Shown piece by piece: positions 1 to 10,392 of a stretch of 64,000 nucleotides of DNA (positions are counted from its first letter, which is position 1; each line of letters begins with the position of its first letter). The position numbers and the translations under genes are program-made. Under the pieces are notes generated by a model. It was not told the origin of the DNA. It searched no databases and was given only the letters and a program-made list of their open reading frames with translations. The stretch spans positions 62,001-126,000 of the forward strand of contig VZRN01000693.1 in assembly GCA_013397935.1 (NCBI GenBank), in the 5' to 3' direction. This DNA comes from Dasyornis broadbenti. Lineage: Eukaryota; Chordata; Aves; Passeriformes; Dasyornithidae.

Positions 1-970
1 CAGCTTACACAAGAGAGGTCAAATTACTGTCTCCGTGTTAGTTCTGCACCGTGCTCAGCTGTGCCTTGAGCCTTTCTGGTTTACTTTCCTTTTACTTGAA
101 AATAGAAACTAAGGGTTCAAACTAAGTCTTGATTCAAGAAAAATCAAAGTTCACACTTGTTTTCATTTACATTTACGTTTGCTTTTTGTCCTAAAAAAGA
201 TAATTATGAGGAATTGATGATGTATCCAAATATTCAGATAGGTTACATTCTGCAACCTGGCATTGTATTCTCACTTGGTATATTACCTCTGGCTTTTTAA
301 AATTACTTGAATGAAACCCACAGCTCTAACCACAGTCCCACTGTGAGGTGTGTGAAGGTGTGTGCATCTGCCCCTCAGGTCCATGTTGCTCTTCTAATGT
401 GCCTCTGATCTAACAGACAGAAAAGACCTCCTGGGTGTGAGAACAAAGCTGCTTCCTCTCAGGCTTCACACCTGCTGCTAAGATCTTTAGCAAAGACAGT
501 GGTATTGTACCAATTTTTATATGGTTTTAAAAGTTGCAAATGCCTAATCATGAGAAGGGTAACTGAGGGCTTACCAAAATAAATACTTTGGCTGTCTTAA
601 AGATCTTAGTCCTTGCAACTTTGAACGAGGTCAAATCTGTGAGCACAGAGGTGACGGTGCAGACCAACTTCTGATACCTGTGATTCAAGAATCTGAACTA
701 CAACTTTTGCCTTCTGAATACGGATGTAATGCACAGTAATACTGATGTGGTATGGTTTTTGAATGATACCAGTCTTTCTTTGTCCTATTCCTAAACTATG
801 GGTGTTATTTGCCTTAACCTTGTTGAATATGTACATTCTTTTATATTCTTAAGTGAAATAAACAGCAGTCTTTTCCCACACCTTCACAGGACAGCAGGAA
901 CAAAGCCTAAGTAGTACAACCAATGTTAAAACATACTCTACTTTTTAAGTTTACACTACAAAATTCATAC
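1..970 (-). other. CCDC180 intron 15, left part of window
   Basis: No exon, RNA gene or recognised repeat found. The sequence is AT-rich and presumably intronic, since the next CCDC180 exon must lie further left. Confidence 0.6.
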
Positions 971-1086
971 CTAGCTCTAATTTGATCTAAAGAAGAAAAG
1001 GCGTTCTCCAAATATTCCTTCAGCTCTTCTTCAGAGCTCGCCATTTTCATTTTTTCCAAAATTATGTCCAGATCATCTTTCATCAT
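971..1086 (-). CDS. CCDC180: CCDC180 exon 15 (last exon in window)
   Basis: 116 nt, phase 0 in, phase 2 out; acceptor gtggcctag, donor gtatga. Encodes MMKDDLDIILEKMKMASSEE and a helix ending SLDQIRAR (residues ~514-551). No exon that would accept phase 2 and continue the family sequence was found between here and position 1. Confidence 0.87.
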
Positions 1087-4000
1087 CTAGGCCACATAAA
1101 AAAGCAAGTAAAAATGGTTTAGTATATACTAAAATCTCCATAAATATTTAGGATTCAAGTAGTTTAATTATGTACATATATTCTACACCAAGAAAAGAAG
1201 CTACCTTAGCAAAACTCATGACTTATGAAGATCTTTCTAGATAATGAATGTCTCTGACACTGCCACCCCAAGTTGCTTGTTGTAACTATGAGACCTTGAC
1301 ACCCAGACTCTTTCCCTGCACAAGATCTTATAATAGCAACTTGCAGCCACTTTATACAGAAAGCAATAGTGATGTTTATCATTGTTGCCATATCAAGAAT
1401 AAGACAGGATTGTCCATTCAGTGTGAATCAAGCAGTTAGTAAAAATTCACCTGTCAGAATGACACTGAAAAGTAGAAATTCCAATATAAAAGTCAGAGAT
1501 TACGTTTTTAATTTTACAGCAGCTGTTTTGAATTCCAGAGGGTTCTTTGAATTAAGAAGTCCTCTCTTTACATCATACCACATCCTTGTTTTTCTGTTTA
1601 TACCTGTATTATGTTATCCTGTTCCCATCTGCATTCATCTACTTTCTTCTGAAGTACACCTTCCTGCTGGGACAGTTGGAGTTGATGGACATCCCAGAGG
1701 CTCATGGCCTCCTGAAAATAGCTGTACAAGCCTTGACAATGATGCTCGTGCCATTTAGCCATCTCCTTAAAATCACTCTAAAGAAAAACATTCAAGTGAA
1801 CAAGTTATTTCTAAACTGCTGGAAGGTGAAATGAATGAGTAAGAGGATATGTGACATGATAAAAGGCTGCCTGGAATTACACAACAGGTATTCAACATGG
1901 TGTCTTCTATCTGGAGAGTGAAAAAAAAAAAAAATGTCCAAGTAAACTGGGTAAGAATGTAGATTGTTATTCTACAAGCAGAGAGTATCAAAACTTCTGT
2001 TTATTCTGGTACCGTAAAGCACAGAATCACATTCTGTAATCTATCACTTTAGGAACAACTGCCCAGTCATTTTTATGACCAGAATCACAAAAGATCGCAT
2101 TGGAAGACATTTGGGAGATCATTTAAATCTATTCCTCTGTCTTTAGGCAGATTGGGCCATTTGTCTTTCATCTCTATCATATATATTTATATTTCAGGCA
2201 TAAATTATAATAAAAATACAATATATTTATATTACAGCTAATACACACAACAATTCTGAACTCTTCTGCGTGAATCAAACCAAACTTTGTTTCTTTGTAG
2301 TGTTTAGTCACAATATGGACCTCTTTCTAAAGTGACATCAACAGCCTATGATGCAGAAGACATTGCAGGTGGGAGCGCAGGAAAAAGACTAATCCCAGGG
2401 AGTGACAGAAATAAATGTTACTAACATACATCCATGTGCTCCAGCTCTTCTTGAAACCTATGTTTTAGTATCTCAGTCGTGTGAAGCATGTTAGAAAGCA
2501 CCATTTCAACATCTACTGTGCAAATGTTCATATCCAGCAGGCTGATCTAAATGAAAAGAATGACAAATTATTGACATGCATATAACAAATATTGTGTAGC
2601 TTTCAGAGAGCATGGCTAAACTTAGTGTTTCTTTTCTTGTGATGGACAAAGATTCAACCTCCTAGATCCCACATTCTGGAAGTAAACAATACCATTCGAT
2701 TGGATACAAAGCTAGAAATCGAGGCAGAGAGATGGAATTACTTTCCCAAGATGAGACAAATTTAGCACAAAGGCTGAGGGTCCCTGCATCCTCCATGTAC
2801 ATGTAAGAGAGCCCTCCCTTCATTACTGGCATTTGTTATGGCTTTTACACATTTCAAGTACAAATACCACATACTACTGTGAAACCAAATGGATGGTTTA
2901 ACAGAATAAGACAGAGGTTAAAAAGTAATTTCACTTCTCACTTAGTGTTTGGTGGATCCTCAAACACATTTTACTGTAATGACACATTGCACCATGGCTA
3001 CCAACAATCTTTCCAGGAATTCCCAAAGCTGTGACACTCACCTTGCAGCCCTGCACTTTTTCCTGACATTTGCCCTGGACCAGCTCGTACTGGATGTGCA
3101 TTTTCTTCACGCACTCCACATTATGGATGTCTGAATGATATGGAACAGACCATGGTAAAGGAAATACATTCCTGTAGTTTAAAGTGCAGTGTGAAAATGG
3201 AATCATGACAGAGGCCCTGTGCTGAATCTTAGCATAGGGAACAGAACCCAGCAGTGTCTGCACACCTGTGAGACACCACCAACCAAGTAAGATGTTTTAA
3301 TACAAATCTGTTTGTCATTATGCTTAAAAGTAGCAAGTGATTTACAATTGTTACCAAATTCTTTGCTATCTTACAGGGCTACAAACATCACAACAGGATG
3401 TGCTCTGGAGCAAGAGAAGGCAGACACACAGCAGGAAGGAAGGCACAGTACAGGACTCAGAGAAAGGAAGCACCTCCAGTACTCCCCCTCTTCTTCTCCA
3501 AGAGGTAAAAAAGAGTACTTTTGTATGATTGAGAACTGACCCATGTCACAATTAACCTTCTATTTCCCCCAGATTAATTCTGACCAAGCCAGTTCCTGCT
3601 AGATCTCACCAAGCACAAGTTTTTGTGCTGGTCAAAGGGAAGTGACAGCTTCTTTGGATCTTATTGCCAGCTCAAAGCAACTGAGAAGGTAAGTGGAAAC
3701 ACATGGAACAAAGAATAGAGCAAACATATACTTTCAAAGCAACTGTCTGCCTCATTGTTGCCTGGAAAAAAAGAAAGAATTGCTTGAATTCCAGACTTTT
3801 TATGATTTCCCAACTTACCTATACTTTTGTTTAAATTCTCCAGAGTTCTGTACCATTCATTTATCTCAGATTTCGTATGTGTTGGAGGCAACAAGGTGCT
3901 ATCAAAGTAGGAAACAAGAGTCAGGTATCTTAAAATACAAACAAGTCAGTACTTAAAATATAAAATTATGAATCGGAGTATCCATAGTACTGTGCTTTAT

Positions 4001-7000
4001 TTTATTTACAGCCATCTTGGCAACAAAAATAAACCAAAGAGACTGTTGTTGTTCAAGGCCAACTGCTTACTGTCTGACAAGGAACTAACTGTAATCTATC
4101 TTGTTCCTACATCCCTTGTAAAAAAACTCCCTGTAAATATTGTAATGCATTGCACCCAAAAATGCTTCTTGTTGTCAGGATGGATATTCAAACATAGCAG
4201 TGTTAGATTTCTACCCAGAATCCTCTGTTAATTTATTACACAAATGAAATCCCATGGAAAAACAATGCCTCGACAAAACCACCAGCTTCTAGTTCTCCAC
4301 CCATCTTTGTCTGCCCATTTCTACCAAGTTTCAAATGTCAGTAAGATTTACTTTTGCATTCCTACAATTTCAGCCTTTGATCATCACCTATTTAGTGTAG
4401 CTGGTGCACCAAAAACCAAGAATGGATTTTTTCCATTCAAAAGATCTGTACAAAAATAGGTTTAGACTTTGCCTTACTGCAGAATTTAACAATCCCACAG
4501 TGACAGAAAGCAAAGTGCATTTTGTAGCCAAGTCCCTCATTAACTGCAGAAAGAATTGTTTTCCTTTATGCTTTACCCTCTTTTGCCATACCCAATGTGC
4601 TGCAAAACCCTCAGTCTCTGTTCACTAAGTACAATCTGCTCCTTTATGATATCTTCCATTTCTGTTTTCACAGTTGGGGGATTCTGTATTTCTTCACTTG
4701 CCATAAATTCTCTGCAGGATGGAAAAACGATATGTATAATGGAAACATGATATATGTGATATCATAAGTGTTATTTACAGGGAAAAAATGAAACATTACT
4801 GTTCATAGAAACCACAAGTGAACACCAGTCACTTTGTGTTATTCATTCTCCAAAATAAGACTGCAAAATTTCTGACCTGAAACTCTGAACTACACGGTTT
4901 TTTCGGATGAGCTTCCAGTCCTTGACTCTCTCTTGCCATTTCAGTTGATGCAATTTTTCCTTCTCAAGCTCTGATTTCATTAGATTAAAGAGCAGCTTGG
5001 CAGTTGCCCTCTCATTACCCAACAGTGCTCTGTTTATATTCTGTGTATTAAAAAATAAAACTAGGAGTAGAAGCAGCATGCAACATGAAAAAAAAAAAAA
5101 AAAATTTGTGTCTTCTAAGGAAAATGAGGGGGGAAAAGAAAACAAGTGATAAAGAATACCCTGCAAAGTGGAAATCACTTCTATATTTCAGTGATTGATA
5201 GGTAGAAAAAATGAATTTCAGTTGAGAAAAGAAGACATTCTGGGAATATTCATACTGCTATCTAGCCCCAGCTAAAACATTTACCATGGCCTTATCGTTA
5301 ATGAGCTTGTGAACATCAGCTGCCAAGAAGGAAATCTCCTCCAGTTTCACAGTATACTTGGTCAGTACATCTGCTATCTGTGCAATAAAAAAATAAAGAA
5401 AAACAACAACAACAAAAAGTATAACTCAAATGTCAGTTTCCCATGTTAAAAAATTACACGAACATGGCAGTTTTTTTCCATTAAAATGAATTCAGTTGGT
5501 TGATACACAGATTGAGAACTAAATTTTGGAATATTAATCTTCATGATTTCCAAGACTAATTTTTTTCAATAATTCATAAAAATAGTAACTAAAACATTCC
5601 ACTTTGTTATCCACCAGTGCCTGTTTTAAGCGAACACAAAATTTAAGCAAATGTGGCCATCTCTGGCGTTTTTCATAACTAATCCAACAGAAAAGTTACT
5701 GGTGATACTCTTGGACCTACTCATCATACCTGCATTACAAAGAGAGAAGCTGTCACAAGAGGAACAAACAGATTTAGTTTGCCTACAAGGACAATGCAGC
5801 AATGATTTATCCAATTTTTTTCCCAAACATTTACTGTGATGTCCAGTGCCTTTTACAGGTTAGGCTGAAGACTACACAACTGCAACATGTCTGCTACTGA
5901 CACCCAGGCAACCCAAACTAAAACTGAGCTAGGTCATGCCTATGGTCCTTCTCAGCTGCAGAATAGGTATGTGCCCAAAAAAATAGCAGACCAGATGAAA
6001 GTTTGACCTACACAACCCTCCAGGAAAATAAAGGCAGCTCACATATTCCTTGCACCTTTACTATAGCTAATTGTGAATGAAAGAAACCTTAAAACTAGGA
6101 AAAAAGTATCTTCTCCTGATTATGTGGGTATAAAATGAGTGACTAGTTTATTGGTGAAAAGAAAGCAATCACCACACAACACAACTACTGGCAGACCTCT
6201 GACTCCTGTGGAAACAAGCTACTCTTTGCTCTGCATCCAGCATTATCAGCAAATAAAATTCTTTTGCTTAAATAACAGTTAAGACTTCAGCTCACTTTAA
6301 CAGCTCGACTCCTTTCGATCTCCTTTAGGGATGTGTCCACTGCCCTAACCCACTTCTTTCTGTTTGAGGATTCCTGGTGGATCATATTCCACAATTCTTC
6401 CAAACCCTGCAATAAAAATCTGCTCTCAAATCTCATTGAAAAGTGAATTTTAAAAAAAACCAACCAACCAAAAAAAAAAAACCAAGAAACCCAACAAAAC
6501 AAACCCAAACCCAACAACTTAGGACTCCAGTGAGCCATAAGAAGACGTTACACAGAGCAGGTAAAACTGAAGGTGAGCCAATGCTCTGAGCTGCCTTACT
6601 TTGAACGTGAAACCTTCCAAATCCATGTCAGACTCAATCTTTTCAAACAGAAGTTGGGTATGTTTATCTGATTTCATCACTTTTAGCTGAAGGAATTCTT
6701 GAAGCTTCAACACAGAGGCTTCCATCTCCTAAAATGGTAAGTTAGTGTGATCATTGGAATATTGGGCCTTGACCTTAGAAGAGCACTCCAGACTCCCTGG
6801 ATTAAGAAGTCCTGCCTTACCCTGCCAATGCATTCCAGCTCCTGCTGCATTTCGGTCACTGCTTGATTGTGATGCTCTTGCCTCTGTTCTGCCAGGTACT
6901 GCAATGTACCACTGCTTGTTTCCTCAGGAACTGCCAGGAAAGAAATGGGAATTCTATAGCCTGGAACTGTTGCTGCTCAAGATGGGATGCATGAACAATA

Positions 7001-9819
7001 AATCCCTAAATCTACACTACGACTGCTGCAGTTTGTGCAGCTCTCACAGTGTGCAACGTATTTCAATGGGGAGTGCAATCTTAGCAAATGGAGGTTAAAA
7101 ACACTAGAGCATATTTTAACATTTTCTTAATAACTGCTCATTTTCAGAAGGATAATGGCATGGAACTATCAACTAAGCTCAGGTATGATGTAAACAAAAT
7201 GCATCATTTCAAGAATGAGAACTGCTTACGTCAGAACTGGAAATAATTGTCGAAACAACCTGTGATTGACTGACAATTTCACACCTATTTTTTTCTATTA
7301 TAAGACTCTTCATCTTCAAAATTACCTACAAATCATCAAAAATGTGCCAGGCTGTTTCTGAGCTTGATTTTTGTCGTGGTTGCAGCAGAAAGAGTGCCAA
7401 TGTGGGTATAACCAAACCATATATTCTACTCCCCTCTACATAATTTTCTGGAACTATTAATGATGGGTCGTTTGCAGTGCACACCCAACCCTGCAGGATA
7501 CAAGCTGGGTGTTAAAATGAGAAGGGACAAGCCCTGCAAAGCCAGTGTTTCTTTATCTTTACTCAGCAGCAATGGGGAAGCAGCAGCCATTCTGAGCGAG
7601 TCATCTCTTTGCTAATGGGCCATCATGAACTGAATATGCATCAGCAGAATAGGCAGCTGGAATGACCATCAGGGACTCCAAAAATATTCTGTGACTCATG
7701 GGATTACATCATTCCATTGTGAAACTCCCTGGGGAATGTACTACCTGAACCCCACCGTATATAAACTGGGCAGTTTGGGGTCTTGGGACACCACCACATC
7801 CAGAGGAGGACCTGAACTTCCCCAAGACCACTGCTTTCAACAAGACTGCAACCATCACTTCAACAGGACTGCAATCACTGCTTAATTGGACAGCGCCATC
7901 ACCCTGACCAACAGGGTGCCAGGTTCTCCCCTGACTTTGTGGTTTTAAGGCAGTTTTTCTGTATCGTTGCATTTATTGTAATCTATTAAACTGTAACTCC
8001 AATTTCAAATCTCTCCCAAGGTATTTCTGTGGGGTTAATTTCTCTCGCTGGTTTACTTTCAAACCAGCACAACTTTGTACCTTGTTCAGCTAAAACCATT
8101 ACATGTACCATGTCTCCCATGAATGCAAATTAAAGATTAAGGGAAACCATTTTTACCAACTACATCAGGTAGGCCTCTGACATTCTCAGCTGAACTTGCA
8201 TCTACATTTCTCCATGCCTTTGGGAAAGTTGTAGGTTGTCTGAAACAGAAAGAGAATAAAGCTTCGATTTGTACTAAATGTGCAAGAAGAAGGACTAACA
8301 TAATAGTATAATTCACTTTAATTGGCAATATGTAACATTAAAGTGAATGTAAGCATCACTTTAACTTTATAGAATATAATTCAAATATTCAATGTTGCTT
8401 CTTCTGAGACAAACTGAAGCCTGGGTAGACCCCAACTTCAAATCTGTTACGGTGGCATTAAAGCAATACAGGCTAGATTTAGTACCTGTAAACGACAAAG
8501 ACATACATAATAGCTCTAAAAGGTAAAAAACCTATGAACTATTAAGGAGGCTCTAGCAAAAAGTGTGGAAATAGCCTTTCTCTGCCCAGTGCTTTTTCCA
8601 ACAGCTTGGGCATTGTGTTTCTCCTTGGGGTCAGTGAGAATCCATGTACCATTATTCAGCAGCTGGCTAAGGGTAAAAAAGGATGGATGCACTTACTTCA
8701 TTCTAGTTAATTATATAATCTTACTGCATCATCATGTAAACCATTTACTTTGAAATATAGACTCAAAAATATGTGTCAGACTGGGTGGATATCCAGTCTT
8801 TGCTATGAGCAAAGACAATTTCTTTTTAGAAGGAAAGCCATACAAATATTAGTCATCTAGCCTGCAATTCAACAGGCAGCAGTTCATTATAGTAAATGAA
8901 CATTTCCAAGGAGACTGCCTATTACAAATTGTTAGTGCTATGACCAATATGAAATTCAGGAGTTTCTAATTCCCAGGGAAAATAAGTCAATTTCATACCT
9001 ATAGCCATGAACATATAATTGGGAGTATATACTTCTGTTCTCTACCTGTCTGACTGTGGTTTTTTTGTGAAGTCACCGATGGGTGTTTTTCCAACACATT
9101 TCTGCTGATTACATGGTAATGGCATGGCATCAGCAGATATTTCTGAATGCCCATCTAAAGTGTTTCTTTTACTCTTCTTAGAGGACCTTGTCATCTTCTT
9201 TCTTTCATCCAAAAGGTGTGCTAAATGAGCCTTCAAAGAAACACAATCACAACGATTAGAATTCCTTCAAACCTATGGAATGGAGAACAGCAACAAAATA
9301 ATAAAAATAGCAGGGGAAAGACAGCAGAAGAGAAAGGTACAATAATGAACCCTACATGCTACAAGAATTAGATTTTCATCTAAGGCTACTTTAAAAAAGA
9401 AAAAACAAGCGTAATCTTTTTCTCAAAGAGGAAAAGCGGAGAAACTAGATTGTGTTGCCTTGCTTACAGTTACCAGAAAAGTCAACAGCAGAATGAGAAA
9501 TGCCTGAATCTGGCTAACTATGCCTCTGAATGTTTTAGTGCTGTGGTACGATTCTGCCTTCAGTTAAACATAACCTCATATACAACCGAGAGATGGGAAC
9601 ACATGTAGGTGCATTAGAGAGCATATGCTGGAGATACCACAATCATTTTCTACCAAAACAAACCAAAACCAGAAATGTTGAAAATGACCTGAGGTCACTT
9701 CAACAGCCAGCAAACTGACCAAAACAACCAACTCCTTTGGCTTTTACTGAATTCTTTGCTTTTTTTACCTTGGCCTGGAAGATCTGGACAGCCTTCCTCT
9801 CTGCAAACATGTCACACAT
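971..9819 (-). CDS. CCDC180: CCDC180 N-terminal part, 15 exons (gene continues off the left edge)
   Basis: Gene-level span of coiled-coil domain-containing protein 180. Fifteen exons join on the minus strand with GT-AG borders and matching phases to give about 551 residues. Blocks recognisable from the human protein occur in the right order: INRALLGNERATAKLLFNLM (residues ~267-286), EFMASEEIQNPP (~321-332), LLPPTHTKSEINEWY (~362-376), and a YFQEAMSLWD block (~474-483). This corresponds to the DUF4455 region; the acidic middle and the C-terminal DUF4456 region lie beyond position 1. The protein is mostly charged helix with heptad-like leucines and no signal peptide or membrane segment. CCDC180 is poorly characterised and is usually linked to testis and ciliated tissue. 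The start chosen is the ATG at 9819, with an in-frame stop just upstream and a possible acceptor between them. Most uncertain are the exon 4 and exon 5 acceptors. The similarity is from memory, not alignment. Confidence 0.9.
1604..1777 (-). CDS. CCDC180: CCDC180 exon 14
   Basis: 174 nt, 58 codons, phase 0 both sides; acceptor ttctttag, donor gtataa. Encodes residues ~456-513, including GLYSYFQEAMSLWDVHQ and a coiled-coil run LSQQEGVLQKKVDECR. Confidence 0.9.
2430..2546 (-). CDS. CCDC180: CCDC180 exon 13
   Basis: 117 nt, 39 codons, phase 0 both sides; acceptor tcatttag, donor gtatgt. Encodes residues ~417-455, from ISLLDMNICTVDVEMVLSN to FQEELEHMD. Its length and LLD start fit the human segment at this place, although residue identity is lower than in exons 9-11. 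Confidence 0.87.
3042..3130 (-). CDS. CCDC180: CCDC180 exon 12
   Basis: 89 nt, phase 1 in, phase 0 out; acceptor tatcattcag, donor gtgagt. Encodes DIHNVECVKKMHIQYE and a following helix ending VQGCK (residues ~387-416). Confidence 0.9.
3819..3898 (-). CDS. CCDC180: CCDC180 exon 11
   Basis: 80 nt, phase 2 in, phase 1 out; acceptor tttgatag, strong donor gtaagt. Encodes TLLPPTHTKSEINEWYRTLE and NLNKSI (residues ~360-386), collinear with the human protein. Confidence 0.92.
4592..4711 (-). CDS. CCDC180: CCDC180 exon 10
   Basis: 120 nt, phase 2 in and out; acceptor atcctgcag, donor gtatgg. Encodes residues ~320-359: EFMASEEIQNPPTVKTEME and then a helix ending LRVLQHIG. EFMAS…PP is a close match to human CCDC180. 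Confidence 0.92.
4877..5040 (-). CDS. CCDC180: CCDC180 exon 9
   Basis: 164 nt, phase 0 in, phase 2 out; acceptor taatacacag, donor gtcaga. Encodes residues ~266-319 and contains the most recognisable family block (NINRALLGNERATAK, then LFNLMKSELEKEK), followed by LKWQERVKDWK. Confidence 0.92.
5285..5377 (-). CDS. CCDC180: CCDC180 exon 8
   Basis: 93 nt, 31 codons, phase 0 both sides; acceptor cag, donor gtaaat. Encodes residues ~235-265, from IADVLTKYTVKLEEISFL to KLINDKAM. Confidence 0.9.
6296..6406 (-). CDS. CCDC180: CCDC180 exon 7
   Basis: 111 nt, 37 codons, phase 0 both sides; acceptor attgcag, donor gtgagc. Encodes residues ~198-234 with the ELWNMIHQES tryptophan block, then WVRAVDTSLKEIERSRA, which matches the known pattern of this family's N-terminal domain. 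Confidence 0.9.
6600..6728 (-). CDS. CCDC180: CCDC180 exon 6
   Basis: 129 nt, 43 codons, phase 0 both sides; acceptor ccattttag, donor gtaagg. Encodes residues ~155-197, from EMEASVLKLQEFLQLKVMKS to DLEGFTFK, predicted helix. Confidence 0.88.
6821..6898 (-). CDS. CCDC180: CCDC180 exon 5
   Basis: 78 nt, 26 codons, phase 0 in and out before a gtaagg donor. Encodes YLAEQRQEHHNQAV followed by TEMQQELECIGR, a strongly helical charged segment (residues ~129-154). The acceptor (gtacattgcag) has a poor pyrimidine tract. A better-looking upstream site (cctggcag) would put the same codons in a frame inconsistent with exon 4. Confidence 0.75.
7230..7294 (-). CDS. CCDC180: CCDC180 exon 4 (acceptor uncertain)
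   Basis: 65 nt if the acceptor is tataatag, which fits the phase 1 exit of exon 3 and gives EKNRCEIVSQSQVVSTIISSSD up to the gtaagc donor in phase 0. An alternative acceptor gatttgtag, with first base 7325, gives an open 96-nt phase 0-0 exon that adds about ten residues (VILKMKSLII). That version needs exon 3 to stop at GAT|gtagtt. Transcript data are needed to choose. Confidence 0.55.
7372..8071 (+). mobile_element. Solo ERV LTR in CCDC180 intron 3
   Basis: A 700-bp block starting TGTCGTGGTT and ending AACCAGCACA, the TG…CA ends of an LTR. It has a TATATAA box near 7758 and an ATTAAA signal near 7985, spaced as in LTR promoters. The 5 bp on each side are atttt and acttt, a plausible 5-bp target duplication with one difference, as expected for ERVL-type elements. 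No gag, pol or second LTR is nearby, so it is a solo LTR. It lies antisense to CCDC180 and fills most of the ~860-bp intron. Confidence 0.75.
8157..8239 (-). CDS. CCDC180: CCDC180 exon 3
   Basis: 83 nt, after a strong ttctctttctgtttcag acceptor, phase 2 in and phase 1 out before gtaaaa. Encodes residues ~79-106 including PKAWRNVDAS and GLPDVV. A weaker alternative donor (GAT|gtagtt, seven bases earlier) would leave phase 0 and suit a longer exon 4. Confidence 0.75.
9046..9230 (-). CDS. CCDC180: CCDC180 exon 2
   Basis: 185 nt, entered in phase 0 after a ctttgaag acceptor and left in phase 2 before gtagag. It encodes residues ~18-78, a helical start (AHLAHLLDERKKM) followed by a basic, serine-rich linker (TRSSKKSKR) and a low-complexity tail ending near TKKPQSD. 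The frame joins exons 1 and 3 without a stop. Confidence 0.8.
9769..9819 (-). CDS. CCDC180: CCDC180 exon 1 (first coding exon)
   Basis: Encodes MCDMFAERKAVQIFQAK and ends in CCAAG before a gtaaaa donor, phase 0. ATG at 9819 and a second in-frame ATG at 9810 are both usable. A TAG six bases upstream could be the end of an acceptor (…caatag|ggcATG), which would make this exon 2 of the transcript with a non-coding first exon in the CpG island. The start is therefore moderately certain. Confidence 0.65.
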
Positions 9820-9941
9820 GCCCTATTGAGAACACATAGCTCATCACAGCTGACTGCCAGGCCTGCTTCCAGGAGAACTTACAACTACAAGCTGGGAGCC
9901 AAGAGGAGATACAACATTTCAATTGGAAAAGGGCATTCCTT

Positions 9942-10392
9942 GAATCATAGAATCCCAGAAAGGCTTGGATTAAAAGGGACCTTAAAGATAGATCATCTTC
10001 TTCCAAGCCCCTGTCACAGGCAGAGACATCTTCCACCAGACCAGGTTGCTCCAAGCCCTGTCCAACCTGGTCTTGGACTCTTCCAGGGATGGGGCAGCCA
10101 CAGCCTCTCTGAGCAACCTGTGCCAGGGCCTCAGCACCCTCACATGGAAGAATTCCTTTTCAATATCGCATCTAACCCTGCTCTCTGGCAGTTTGAAGCC
10201 ATTACCCCTTGTCCTGCCACTCCAGGCCCATTTCCAAAGTCCCTCTCCAGCTCTCTTGGAGCCCCTGCAGGCACTGGAAGGGGCTCTAAGGTCTCACTGG
10301 AGCCTTCTCTTCTCCAGGCTGGACACCCCCAGCTCTCCCAGCCTGACCCAGAGCTGAGGAGCCCAAGCTTTCAAAGCATCTCTGGAGCCTCC
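9942..10392 (-). mobile_element. CR1 LINE, 3' portion
   Basis: Begins with atcatagaat, the reverse complement of the CR1 3' tail, followed by the usual antisense blocks: ccaagccctgtccaacctgg, ggggcagccacagcctctct and cttctcttctccaggctgga. The 5'-truncated end meets the CpG island. It lies between the island and the first CCDC180 coding exon. Confidence 0.9.

Noticed and set aside
606..836. CCDC180 exon 16
   Set aside because: Exon 15 leaves in phase 2. The candidate piece with a donor-like site at caca|gtatca meets a stop in the required frame and lacks family similarity.
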